Part shown: piece after piece, positions 44,701-58,800 of the stretch
How the letters are laid out: the number at the start of each line of letters is the position of its first letter
Position numbering within the stretch: the stretch's first letter is position 1
Notes under the pieces: generated by a model
What the model was told of the DNA's origin: nothing
Seen by the model: the letters and a program-made list of their open reading frames with translations, nothing else
Database searches by the model: none
Assembly (NCBI GenBank): GCA_949752745.1
Contig: OX457026.1
Span: 73,906,742 to 73,970,741, forward strand
DNA length: 64,000 nt
Direction: 5' to 3'
Source: Protula sp. h YS-2021
Taxonomy: Eukaryota > Annelida > Polychaeta > Sabellida > Serpulidae
Translations under genes and position numbers: made by a program

Positions 44701-47700
44701 CTACAATGTATCAAAAGTCAGCTCTACTTCTTACCAGTAAAAATCAAGCGGAAATGCGTATAGTGACACTATCTAAATTGGTAATTGCCCGTGCCAATTA
44801 TTTTCAACGCTAGGCTTCGGTTTTCGATTTCGAAAAACAATATTTTTTCCCCTTTATGCTTCTTTAAGTAGCGACGCGTCAGTTAAAAGTTCCATTTCAC
44901 AGTAGTCAAGTAACACGCTACATCACTGACTGTTCATATTTTGACTTTTTTGACAGAAAAAAGTTTGACTTTTTTCACCTTTGCTTTAAAAAATCCTCAC
45001 AGAGAAATACATCATTCACAAAGGCACTGGCCAGATATTCGGGAACCTATTCGGGTTAAAAGGAGAAAAATTTACATTCAAAGTGTTCACAGTTTCTACA
45101 CAAAATATACAAGATTTTTTTTCGGGGAAAGAATGACAGCACAGCTGTGGAGTACAGCTGGCAGCTTTTATTTCTATCTTACTACGAGCTCATCACGCCT
45201 TTCATTCACAACTAAATATTTTCCATCTCTCAGTTTGTATTTCTTTCTCTTGCAAGAGACTAAACACTATCGGAATTTTAATCAAAATAATACGGTATTT
45301 TGTTTGTGTGTTTTCCTTGCCATTCACTGTTGATTTTGTTGAGGAAATAAAGAGATAAATAAAGAGATGAGCGCAGATATTGTTATCTTTTCTTCCTTTC
45401 CTTGTAACCGTTAAATAAACACATCTGTAGCTTATTTTCATTGCATTATTTTTATTGCAAATTCCATTAGCACCTTCAGATTAAAATTAATCAAACTTTC
45501 CTTTCAAAAAACAGGTTCTCCTTTGAAGAACAAAAACCCTAAATTTTCCAAACGACCGAAGGTGAAGGGTCAATCTTTGTATCGCGGAAGGGGCTCCGGT
45601 AAACGGCGCGCTATATTCACTATCACCAAACACGGCGATCGTCCTAAAAAAACAGGCCTCATTTGAAATGCATCTTGTCGAATCTGGATTAGCTCTGGTG
45701 GAAGCTGGATGAATGACGGTGATTGAGAAAACCACACGGTATAGCCTTCGCGTCCATACAATGGAAATAAAACAGCGAAACACTCAAGAAACAGTTGCGC
45801 TCGTTCATCAGTTTCTGTCTCACTGAATGCTTATTGCACGAAAAAATCTCAATGCACCTTAGCTGTATGTAAGGACTCCATTCCCAAACGCAATTCTCTT
45901 TTCTTTGTAACGTTGCAAATTTGGAGGAAAATCATTGAAATGAAGTTGATCATTGAAAGAAACTTCTGACGTATTTTATTAGATAACTTCAACAGATACA
46001 TGTGCCCTTTTTATATTTATTAATCTGTTAATTTTGCACAACAAAATTGCTAGTTAATCATCAAAAATGATACTAAACAGATAAGGCACTGATATGATGG
46101 GAAGGGCCCTAGCCCCAGGTGGCAGCACTGAGCCTGTTTTGATGTCATTCCCTAGGAGCCTTGTTCCCGGAGTGGGCGCCCCAGTGTTGTGGCATCTACC
46201 CGACAGGGGGCGCAATTTACAGTCAAGATTTGACATCTCTATCATTCCTCCGAGGTGCAGTCACTTTAGATTAATCTTGCCTTAATGACTGCCAGACTCG
46301 CATCGTACTTTAAATATTAGCACCATAAGGCGAAATTTGAAAGCTAAACAAAGCCACTATATCCACCATTAAAAAAAAGACAACAAACCAACAGGCAACG
46401 TTTGCTTCAAAATGTCAGCACTGCTATTCTTAGGCGACCTTCACGTTTTTCACTTAAAACTCTCCTTCTAAATTTGAACTCCTTCCTTTGATCAGAACGC
46501 TAGCATGACCACAAATACAAGAGGTTAATTTTAACAAAGAACAGTGGATTCCAGGCAACAATTTTTTCACTCTCATCCGCGGAAGCTTTGTCCGGGGCTT
46601 GGCGTCGAAGTTTTCAAACACAAAAGCTCGTTGATTCTAAACAATTTGTTGAATCTTCTTTGAGCGACTCCGCACACGTGTGTCTTTTTACAATATTTTA
46701 TTTTGTAGTTTCAAAACCTCATGTTCACTTCTCTGTTTACCAAAAAGACTAATAAACCACACCAGCGGGTGGAATGATTCGAAAAATCTACCCGCAGCCT
46801 GTAACACGAGCCTTAATGGCGAGTGTGAATAAAGGGCATGGCTGCGTGAGGGCTTTCGAATCAGCCCAAACGCGAGTATGGCTTTATTCTTATTTCATGA
46901 TTTCTTGTACAGTTATAATGTCTGTCAATTTTTTTGTTTTTTTTTTCTGTAATGTTTTCGTCTGTCACTTATGTTGTTATGAGGATTTTAAATGCACATT
47001 TTCAGTAGTGTATAGCGTGACGTTTTTCAATACTAGAGCAGGAAATACACTGCGTATCTACTGACCATATACAGAGCAAAAATACTACCGTTTCATTGGC
47101 TATCACGAATTATGTCAAACAATCTGTTTTGGGCTGAACTTACTTTAACATAAAAATGTTTATTAATTTTTACTGTGAAGTGCGCGAATGTAAGCAAGGC
47201 TCAATGTCTCCACCACAGCGTAAATAAAATGGAATGCAAATTTAAATTTTGAAAGACAAAATTTATGGTAATGTGAAAATAAAGAAATTCCCTTATGGAT
47301 TATGGAAAGGTGTGTTCACAAGGCGAAGTGGCAAGACTTCATACAGTATATACCTTTTGCATAAGGTATCTATGATAATATGTTGATCATTTTGCTGCAA
47401 AGCTCGATTTGGTCAGTGGTGACTTGTTTAAGTGCAACAAGCAACAGCTGTGCCGTAATAACTGAGCAATTAAAATCACGGCGTTGCCAAAATATTTGCA
47501 ACAGGTGTACGTACTAAATACGACACTACATCGCGATTACATACTTGCCCAGTAGGCAGCCGAAATCGCTAAGAATTTGATGCAGAAGTGTTGGTGGTAC
47601 AGAAGGGAAATATTTGACGTTTTACAAAGGAAATTAAAAGCAACGGGTGATTTGAGCACTCTGTTACTGAGACAAACAGTACAAGACAAACACTGCATTT

Positions 47701-50480
47701 TCCGCTTCTTTCAGTTCCCGACTTCAAGTTCTCCCGCATAAATTTTCAAGGTACTCCGGCATTGGTTAATCGACCATAGTGGTTGAGTATTTCAGCTTCG
47801 GAAGTCCAAGGGTCGCAATTCTTAATGCGACTTNNNNNNNNNNNNNNNNNNNNNNNNNNNNNNNNNNNNNNNNNNNNNNNNNNNNNNNNNNNNNNNNNNN
47901 NNNNNNNNNNNNNNNNNNNNNNNNNNNNNNNNNNNNNNNNNNNNNNNNNNNNNNNNNNNNNNNNNNNNNNNNNNNNNNNNNNNNNNNNNNNNNNNNNNNN
48001 NNNNNNNNNNNNNNNNNNNNNNNNNNNNNNNNNAAAGAAAACCGGATATCCGATGGGGCTGCGAAACGACCGGAGTACTGCAGACAGTAAGACCGGGTGG
48101 ATTGTGAGAAGTCGTACTTACCTGTGTACGAGGGGTACTCGGGTACATGCCGGGTACTGCCGGTTTCGGTGAAGAATACTGTGATGGATCGCGATTGAAT
48201 TCGTCGGGACTTGGCGAATACACCTGCGAACAGAAGCGTCACATCAGTATCATTCTGTGTACTGGTCTTCGTGGAATTTCAAGACGGAAGATACATAAAG
48301 AACACTATGCATGGATCGAAACTTTCTGTGCATTGTATTACTTGCTAAATAATGAAATAACTTCCAGGTGCGCTTCGCTAATTTCACGGGGCAGATTATC
48401 GAAACTGATCTACCACATTAAAAGTTACTGATACACTGTGTCGTAAAAGTCACATTTCTACACCTGACTTCTTTGGTGTATTCATAACACGGACTTGTGA
48501 GTCAGAATCAGTACACCAATCACGCACAAGTTTTATTTTCAAGCATCCGAACACGATTAAATACCGAATACTGGAATAGAACTCAGAGTATACTAAATAG
48601 ACTAAAAGTAATAACTACCACTAATACTAATATTATTAAATATTCCACGTGATCTTTGCCCCATACGTCATTAATGCGCATTTTCATTCTGTAATATTTC
48701 CATCAATGATTCTTACATAGACTGAGTAATAGGGTTATGCCTACCACGTACACTCGGGATCTGAAATTTCTCAAACGTTAAATTCTCATTTACTAACATG
48801 CGACCCACTTCAAAAATATTCAAACTGATGTTGCTTGAACCCGCTAACCAGATATGATTCCAAGTCATTTTAACCAGTCAGATATTGAGTGAGAATGGAT
48901 GGTGCTTCCAACTAGCCAGGGGTTGCCAGCGGGTATGAAGCTGAAATATTCGGCTCATAATGAACGGCGCTTTGATGAGCTTTCCCGTCACTATTACTAC
49001 ACTGTTCTATTCATCACCTTTAAGTAAAGTTGAATTTTTTCCTACGCTATCTCCGAGGCCACTATGTATCTTTCCTTGAAAACACTCTTTTTCAAGTCAA
49101 CAAGTTCCAAGTAGTATTCTTGAGCCAAGATAAATAGATGACGTTTGAAAGTTTTTTTCTTTACTTTTTCTTCCTTTAAAATTTTTATTCGTTCTTCAGT
49201 ATAACTGTATCCGTCGGGATAAAAGCCGTGAAGTCGCGAGCCTCTTATGGAGTGGCTAGACGAATGACTGACAACCAACTCTGTTAAATTCGTGTCCATA
49301 TATATATACATGTTTTAGCCCTTGAAAAATGTTAAAAAAGTACTTACCCCGCCTAATTTTCTAGCCTGTAGGTAATAAAGAGGCGACACGTAAGGATACG
49401 TACAGAACATCCCGACCACGTAATCAGCACTAGTAGTATAAAGTTCGTTTAAACACTCAGTCCTTTAAGACATACGCAGAGGGGGAACAGTAAGGTAGGA
49501 AAAGTTTTCACACTACTTAATCTTTCATTTTGTCATATCCATTGTAGAATATAACTGCCGTAGAAATTCTGTTTTTTTAATTTTAACATTCTTCCCAATG
49601 CCACATTCTTCTGCTGGAGTTATCCACTGGGGGGTAAGAGGTTCAAGGACATATCTGACATAGCACATTACTTAATCCACTCTTATCAATGGTAAAATTT
49701 ATGTCCACATTTCCACTAAGCAGCCTTTGCGATGAGGACAGCATGTCGTGAGAAACAGGCACAGCAGCTTCGCCGACCTCTATACAGTTCTTATCAGTTT
49801 ATCCTGAAGCATTTCAGCCTTTAGGCACCACAGTACACGCCTTTCATATATTACGTTCCTCCACAAAAAAGTATCCAATAATTTTAATGATGAAGTGCTG
49901 TTCAGTTGTACGGCAGAGTAGACCTTATCGAGCGAGCCTATCTCTACAATAACAACGTGCTGCAGTTATTAGCTATCTTTTTACAAATGAATCTTCGTGC
50001 AGATCATTCCTCCACTATCTGTTTAGATTAGGAATAAATCCCACAACATGGATTCCCTTGGTCAACATGGCATCGGCGGGATCACATGCACAGATCCAGA
50101 CCACGCCTACACGTCGTAACTGCACTGAGCTGCCCATCAAATGACCACAATTTTTCACCCTTTGAGGCTGATCATTGTAACGCCGAATTTGATTGGTCCA
50201 TAACCAGAATGAGGCGACAGCAACACATCAACACGTTTGACGTTTAAAATGTACTCAAAGCTCCTGCCGGCACAATACTCTCAAGTACACTGGCCTCAAA
50301 TGTTACTCCGAGTATTGATTTTAAAAGCAAGGATCTTACTGTTGTTGTTTCCACACCGCGAATGCCCTGTTACTTGGCACGACTGAGTAACTTCAAACTG
50401 CCAATTTAGTGACGTTCTTGTCTCAGCTTCTACGTAACCTACGTCTATTGCCTGATGACGACAGGGTCCAGTATATATAT

Positions 50481-50526
<46 letters not shown>

Positions 50527-53500
50527 CGCCTATGCACCTCAACTCTCAGAAATAAAAGTCAATGTGTTTTCTTTTCGTATCAATATTTACATGTTTTAGC
50601 GCTTCGCAATTCTGCCCAATTTTTTCCCCCAACACCACAAAAAGCTTACCATGTTACTTTTGGGAGCAGGATGAATACAAAATTGCAACTGAGTGAGCTC
50701 TCACTGTGTTTAATGTACATGCAAAATTTAGTGGTGATCGGAAGCGTCCTCCTGGACAATCGGGACAATCCGAAAGACTACGAGCAGCAATGTTAAACAC
50801 CAAGGCGGACAGATACGGACGGACGGTGTACGGACGGACGGTGTAATAACTGCTGATGAAGCCTACTGGAATAGCGGATAGTCTGTGTGGGTGTTTGGGG
50901 GAGAGAGGGAACAGACGCACATAAACGAAAGAAAAGCTCTTGGGTAGGTCGAGATGAAAAAGTTAAGATGCACTTACAGGTATCATCTAAATGAGTTTGA
51001 GTTATGACTACCTTTTGGCAATCTGGTGCAAGGATGTTTAGTCCATCAAGTGTTTGAAGTAGAAGAAACATTAACATTTCTTGCATTACTCATATTAATT
51101 AACTGTATGTGTTGTGCTCTGACTTCGTACAATTACTCAAACTGTTGTGACTGCTGTTGTTACAAAGAAACGAACTGTATTTTGCCTTTTTTTCCACACC
51201 GCATTATTTTTGCAACGGAACTTCTAGTATTTCCCCATAGACACAGTGTTGGTTTTTATGGGTGTGTTTGGGGGAAAGGTGGCATGAAAAATCGTTTCCT
51301 TTTTCCAAAAGTGGACCATTAAATCATCAAATCTGTTAAACAATAGAGAGACATGCGCAATGCGTATTCGTGTGAATTCACCACTTTTCTCCGTATCGCC
51401 GACTTTCGCCTACCCGCAAACCTGTTTATCACCAATCAGCGGATGCAATCACACGTCACAACTGCAAACGACTTCTCCTTCAACGACCCTCTTATAATCC
51501 AGTCCGCGATGCCAGGCCGCGACCCCAGCGACGGCACGCTTTGAATCCAGGATACCCGAGAGGCTACAGGATACACCCAACCGCCTGACCCCCCACCCCC
51601 TTCCGGATTGGATTTCTCCTTGGAATGGAATAGTGTTGCATAGACTTATAATTTCATTTCAGCTATACGTTAGAGTAGGTGTAACCCGACGGTGATATTA
51701 GGGCTATTGCCACAGCGAACGTGTGCATGAAATTCTATTATTTATAGGGATGATACCATGAAAGAGGCGCTGCATAAAAATTTTGGCAAAGGTGTATGTT
51801 GCGTTATCAATCGTATTTTACAAGAAAGTGATAGTATAATTTCCACGCTACTTTCCCGCTAATGCTTTCCGCATGTGCCTAGCACTCATCGTCTCAATAT
51901 CTAGCTTACTCCTATCGCCACGGTACGTCGTCGATCACGGAAAAACTATATTGCTTATTTACCGCTAGCCATCACTCAAGAGAAACCAAATATTTCTAAC
52001 TATGTCAGATTGATGCTTCTTTGATCAGTGAAACTCCAGTTTTGGCGATGATACATGTGCTTACATTATTCCTCAAATCAATGACTTCAGTTTCGAGACT
52101 TTCTCGTGCTACTCCAAACAATTACGTCCACCATCAACGTCTTTCAGGCAAAAGAGAGAGTTTGCTCCGTCAACTGAGCATCCCTTTGTCTTGGCATTAA
52201 AGTAAAACCTCCCGCATTACATTATGAAGAAAAATTGCTGCCCAGTTTCCCTCTCGGTTATTTCTTGAATCGACTATGATTAGAATGAATGCGTTGTTTA
52301 AGAGGCACCCAGCACTGTTGCACATTAAACAAATCCAGTCATCCATTGAAGTAATCGCCAGATGAAAGATACGAAAGCGCGCTGGGGCTTTCCCATGAAC
52401 TCCGAAACACCCCTCCCCCCCCCCCCCCCCCCCCCCCACTCTCCCCAGACCCAACGACACCGGGAAAACTCCCAGCGTGTCATCTCTCACAAGGAACGCA
52501 CAGTCAGAACTCCTTTCTTAAAGGCTAAAATATCCTCTTAATTCATCACTCACATTCTGTTCGTTCTTCAAACGAGGATATAATATTTACCCGCTTAGTC
52601 CCCATCGAGGAACCCCCCCCCCCCCCCCACGCACACACCCACAAAATGAAGGTCAATCTTGTTGTGCCTGAGGTTTATTGCTTGCTGTCTAAGAATACAC
52701 AAAAATACAATCGAATGACACAAGGAACGCACAGTCAGAACTCCTTTCTTAAAGGCTAAATTATTTCTTGTTAAAAGCTTCTCGCTGCACAGTAAAGCAG
52801 TTCATAAACAGAAGGCTAACTGTTTTAGCGAGGAAGTTTCAAAACTTCATAACCGTTGAAGCAAACGCTTTTAACATGTTTCGATCAACGCTATTTTAGC
52901 AACGAATAACCGAAAATGGACACTAATGCAGAGGACAAGAAATACTTGTTTGTCGGTAAAACTGACAAGTCATATTTTTAGTAACCCTGCAAGTTTGGGG
53001 ACAAACAAGATTATTATCTTTTTTTTTTTTTGACAAGCAGCTTGAAGTGCTCAGTGCTTCACTGTACGAGCACGCTATGGAACAACAACGGTGTCGGGCT
53101 GTCGCCTTCTGTCCGGACAGCGTCGTTTTCATGTTCGCTTCCGCATGTACCAATATCAATTTGCAGAGAAATCGGAGTTGTTTGCACAGAAAATTAACTA
53201 AGAGGCGGCATCACGCCCGGATTTCTGCAAATTAATCCACCTGGAAGATATCACGATGTAGCTTCATTCAAAGCTCCCAGTGCTACTCACTGATAGGTAT
53301 GTTTATCTCCTGGGAATCCTAATGCCAAATACTGAGAGACGCGATCAACAAATCAACTTAACATTGAAAGCTACAAATTTACACAAATTTATACAATCCC
53401 CTGAAATATTTCACTCAGTTTTTCACCAGGGTAATAGCTGCTATACATACAAACAAAAGTCAAGTCATTTTTCCACCAATAAGAGTGTTAAAACGTGATA

Positions 53501-55808
53501 ATAAACAATGGTAGTGAGTTGAAATGCAATAGTCTACTCTCCAGAGTTTACCAGCGTAATTTTTTCGCTCTTACTCAAGTGACGCTAAAAGCATGGAAAT
53601 TAGTTTAGATATCTCTTAGTGACTATATGAGAAGCGTGAAGTGTTTATACATTTACCGAGCAGCTTAATGTCTTAATTGTGTATCTGTAAGTGTGGGCTG
53701 TACCCAGAAATGAAACCTGTCAGCACACATCATGAACAAAGAAGGTTTCTTTTATTTTTTTTTTCAAACACGAAACATTGGCCGCAAAACGATCCAATCG
53801 TCTCGTCAACGTACTCATTTACTATTTTCACTCTTTTTATCGACATTCGTTGCAAGCGCTGTCAATCGAATTTGCAAGTAGATTTTGAAAACAATACAGG
53901 AAACTGTAAGTTCAAAAATTCAATATTCACACAACGCAACACAATTATTCACAACACATATTTTCACACTTTATTTAGTCAACCCACAGGAAACATCATC
54001 CCAAAAAACTCTTGTTCATTCGATTTAAAAAAAAAAATAAATGTTCGAAGTGTGAACTATAAGGAATTCTGTGATGTCAGGCAAATCAGCTGATCGCTGT
54101 AAACAGACAAGACTGAGAACCATAACGGCTGATCTAACAGCACAATCTGCTACGTTTCACGACGTCTGCGTTGCAAAACACAGCTGCCCAAGACTACTCT
54201 GGGGCCTGCTAACCCACTGGCCTACTTTTCTGCCGAGGCTGACCATCTGGCTCGCGCCCGCCCACACCTCCCAAAAGAAGCACCTGTAGAACAACTGCTA
54301 ACGTGCTCTAGATCAAATACGTGTTAGCTTCTGAGGCTGGGTTATGCCTGAAACACGGCCTGCACTGCACCTGCCTCCCACCCCTTCCCCCCCTCCTTCA
54401 ACTATAAATTGCTATTTCCCTTTACGCAGTAGATCGCAAAAAATGCTTGGTTGCTGTCCATAACGGTAAAAGACCACGTGACTACCTACTGCAAAATGAT
54501 TCACGTGATGGGTCGCGCGGACTGCGGTTTTTTTTAACGGAGGAGTGTGTGTGTGGGGGGGGGGGGTGAAGTCTGCGTAATTGATACATATCTCAGGTGT
54601 TTCCCGAGGGTGAGCGACCTGATGTTTATCGATGAAATAACACAGCAACGTGTTACATGTGGCAAGGGCCATAGCGTGCTCGGTACATGTACGAGATATT
54701 GAGTTAGCGAGTATGGAACATATGGACTTGAGTTAACATGTTTGATTCTTAATGATGAGGGCCCTTTCCAAACAACTGTGCCATGTAACATATGTGAAAT
54801 ATAAATACACATTTTCTTCTAATCTATTCACGATATGATCAACACATGCTATATTTCTGAGCAACACTTTGCATCCCCAACCATTTACGTCAAAGATATA
54901 GCCGATTCAACACATAAAAATGATAACAAAAATCACATCGAAAGGATTTAATATACAGTAATCGAGATCCAATACTAAACCAATGGAGTAAGTTAACCAT
55001 GCAAAAGGTAAGTCGCACTGAAATTCAACCTTGCTTTAACACACATCACCCTTTGTTACTTCCAAGCGCTTACCTGTTCTGGATTTTCGCGCGCCGACTT
55101 TGAAGGCACAATTTCCGAGAGTCGTATTAGTTTCGGAGGCACTCCTGACATTTTTCCGACCGCACTTATAAACTACTGCACCAGCACTTAAATACCCGAT
55201 GCTTTGGCATGTTAAATAGCATCTTATTTTCTATTATAAAGCTATAAGTCATTTTGCTCCATTTAGACTGCTTTTAGAGCAAAATCAATAGAAAGGTAAA
55301 GCTTCCAATGAGTCGTAAATTTAGCCATTTTTTACACTCAACGCAGAGGCTCTTCAAACCCCGTCCCCAATCGATACTCTATTGGTGCAGATTCACCGCA
55401 AGTCAGAAACGTCAAAACGCAACGCTCCATCGCTAAAAAAGGCATGCTTTGAATTTCTATCACCAATGCCACAGACAGAAAGTTTTGAGCCGGAGAAAAG
55501 GGTCGCAAGCGTTGTTCATTTATTGGCAAAGAGAGAGATCCTTTCTATAAGCCATATTCAAGCTTTCTATAGTTTAAGTTGAAAATCGATACATTTTAAA
55601 GGTAGGATATATTGAGTAAATTAAGGGAATGAGTTAAAAGGAATGGCAACAGCTGTTGCAAATCGATTTCAGCACTCTCTTGTGTGACTGTTCTCATATA
55701 AATTGCACACTGCCATTTAACTGTTTTTGTTTTTCAATGCTTGTGAATTTCTATGGAAACGCCATGACATCTGCACAGATCTATTGTTTTTCTACTTGTC
55801 AAAAGCAC

Positions 55809-55879
<71 letters not shown>

Positions 55880-58800
55880 GTATATATACATATATTCGGT
55901 GCATATAAATTTCAACATGAAATCGTAAATAAATTTCATAATTTGCTTCTGCTAATTTAGCGATTTACCACTGAAGGTTAAGTAAAATCATAGATTTCAT
56001 GTAGGAGCCACTAGTCTACGCCGCTAAACACATTTCACTGGTGAAGCTTTAAACAAGCATTAAACTTAGACCATCATAAGAGTATCAGTTGGTGAACATT
56101 TCTAAGTAAGTGAGCGTCACCGCTCTGTAACTTTTACTGCGTTGCGTGATGCAGCTGGACCCAAGACGTCACTTCGGTTTACTGCGGCAACGAGTGTTCC
56201 TAGTTACATAATGCACTCGTCCATGCCCGTAGCTCTCTATTCCCAATTGCAAGGGTCTTTTGTAAAAAGTGTATTCCAATTTATCTTTTGAGCTAGAAAT
56301 GATTTTCTTCATAGCACTAACACAAAACCTACCAGAATCTGTCAGTCGTACGGCTTGCTTAAGAGCCATGTGGAATACGAAACCTCACTTGTATAAAATC
56401 CGAAACCCACACAAAGAAAGCCGGGGAAAGTTGTAAAGGTATCCGGGACAAAGCTGTTTAGAAAATAGTACCGGTTCTTTGCTGCAAAGAAATAAGAGAA
56501 TTGCTAACAATCTTTCAACAATGCTAAGCAACAGGCTACGACAACCATCATAGAGTACTTGAGCTCTTTTGATTCAAAGGTGAAACTAGCTTCACACAAT
56601 AAAATGAAAAAGAGTGGATCGTGTGACAACAGAATACACAGCTCATCCAGCCATTTCATCTTTCTTACAGGATGCATTAATTTCTTTCAGGACGCTGACG
56701 TTGCAATTAAGACAGTATCTATTTGTTGCGTGTGGAAAAACTATGGTGACAGGCCACAGTTAATTATCAATACTCCTAATATCAATTTCCTGAAACCCCT
56801 CAATGTCGTATCTCGAAAACTTCACCCGCACAGCCGGAATTCGAATTGCAATATTTTACTTTGAATACATTTTTGATATTTTAATCTATTTATTTTTCTT
56901 CTCCGGGACAGATTTTTCTTGGGCGTTTCGTTCCCTTCACTTGGTTGGTCTTTTATCAGAAAACAAAAACACTATCGGCAGCTACAATCTACACTTTTGC
57001 TGCGTATCTGGCCATTGCATCTGCAACTGCCAAAAGCTTGCATGCTGTGAAGTTTACCTAAGGTAATTAACCAAACAATGCCACTTAATGTACCCTGAAA
57101 AATAAATCTACGCTTCTCTCATCGTTTAGCTATTTTAACGGGTAATGCAAATTGACAGTTCATACGCAAAGCCTGGGTAGGATTTAGCTATGAGGAGTTT
57201 TTGAGAGAAAAACACATACACACCCACACAAAATTTTGTCTAATTTTCTCTGGTTGCACAGAAAAAAAATCGAATCTATTCCGAATGAGCGTGACGCACC
57301 CCCCCCCCCACCCCCCCGCGTGACAGCTGAAAACGTCAATAAAGATATCTGACAGTGGGGAAATATTGCATAAAATTGTGAAATTTAATACGCCAAACTA
57401 TTCGATTGGAAGACTGGATCAATGCACAAATCATGAATATAACTGGACAAATAATCAGACTTCCTTTGTTTCATTCCACAGCCACGGGAGAATTGAAAAC
57501 GACACCGACAGTCTCGCAAGGCTTGGGATTGAAACTGTGTTTACTCATCGAGCACAATAAAAGAGCTACTCGCTAACATTCATTGAGATTAAGGAGTGTT
57601 ATCAATACAATATTGATGTGCTGCTAGATTTTTTGAACTGTAATCGTGAAAACAACGTTTTTATGCTTTTCAGGAAAATAAATGACTGTTTACGATATAC
57701 ACGCGATAAATAAAACGCAACAACATCTTACGAATTTGAACAAATAAAACTTGTTTCTAAAACATTTAGCGATTTCGCTGAAAGATCCTTTAATGGCTCT
57801 AAAGCTGATTTTCCCTCCAACCTTTTATCGTTCTAAAAACAAAGATAAGAAAATCAGATGCAATGGAAATATTATTTACAAGGCCTTTTACGCATTCCTT
57901 AAGTTCTTCCGAATTAATTGCTCATTTGGGTTGTTCACTTTAGGTGGCTTTTTGTTCACAATCCCATTTTCTTATGTGTGTCAATGGGTCAAAACGTGCT
58001 AAGAAGATTACATTAAGACTATTTGCTCTTTTGGTAGATTTACAGGGAATTAAAGCCAAGTAAAAACAAAACCTTTTTTCAGCATCTCCCCTTTCACAGT
58101 GTGTTTAAACCTGTGCACCAGTAGACAATGAATACTCTTGCCGAATAGTTGATCAAAATACGACTGCACAAAACCAAAATTGATTTAATATTTTCTTTAT
58201 ACAATTTCTTTTTGATGTGACAACACAAAAAGTCAAAAGTCACGTACTTTGCGAGCGTAGTTTTGTAGCATTTTAATAATTTTAGAGGCCAATGTTTCGT
58301 CTGAATTACAATAAGAGAAACTTTTCGATCACCCTATCTGAATTTGCTAGATGAAAATTTAAAAACACCAATGCTCCATGCATTCTGTTATCGTTCGTAG
58401 AAGAATTCACAGTTATCCAAACATGGGCTGGCTGACTTCCCTCAAAAAGCATATTTTTCTGAAGAAAAAGAAAAAAAGGAACATTTCCTTCAAAATAAAT
58501 AATTAAAAGGGTCTCAAAACACACTGCCCGTACATTCCATGAATTTTAAATCCACGAATTACCGTGTCAGCTTAACATCACCACCATTTCATCCCATGCT
58601 CTATAAATATATTCTTTAACTTCCTATCACGTTTCAAACCTGAAATTGCAAACTATAACGTCGCTCAAACCTCGAAATATGACCTTGTCTTCAGCAAGGG
58701 CCACCTGCCTATTGGTGTCCATTTCCGTTGTTTTATTTGCACAGAAAATTTATTACAAGGTTTTATTATTTTTGCTTGTTCATATTTCAAGATGCACTCA

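Larger units (their letters stand above)
49411..55073. other. Intron between exons 1b and 1c
   Basis: No exon supported. It has microsatellites, C-tracts, a GACGG minisatellite (about 50808-50842) and the 42-bp direct repeat. A GC-richer patch at 51370-51600 has no recognisable coding content. Confidence 0.4.

Noticed and set aside
45487..45783. Two overlapping minus-strand frames as missing E-protein exons
   Set aside because: No resemblance to the family and no matching pair of splice sites seen.
46054..46285. GC-richer patch open on both strands
   Set aside because: No recognised domain; could be a repeat fragment or regulatory DNA, insufficient for a gene call.
50793..51086. Minus-strand frame with a GTAAGTGC donor, possible first exon
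   Set aside because: Donor phase is 1, which does not fit exon 2, and there is no family similarity.
53677..54093. 138-residue plus-strand open frame
   Set aside because: AT-driven composition, no recognised motif; intronic.
55656..55960. Frames rich in Tyr-Ile repeats
   Set aside because: Produced by the TA microsatellite.
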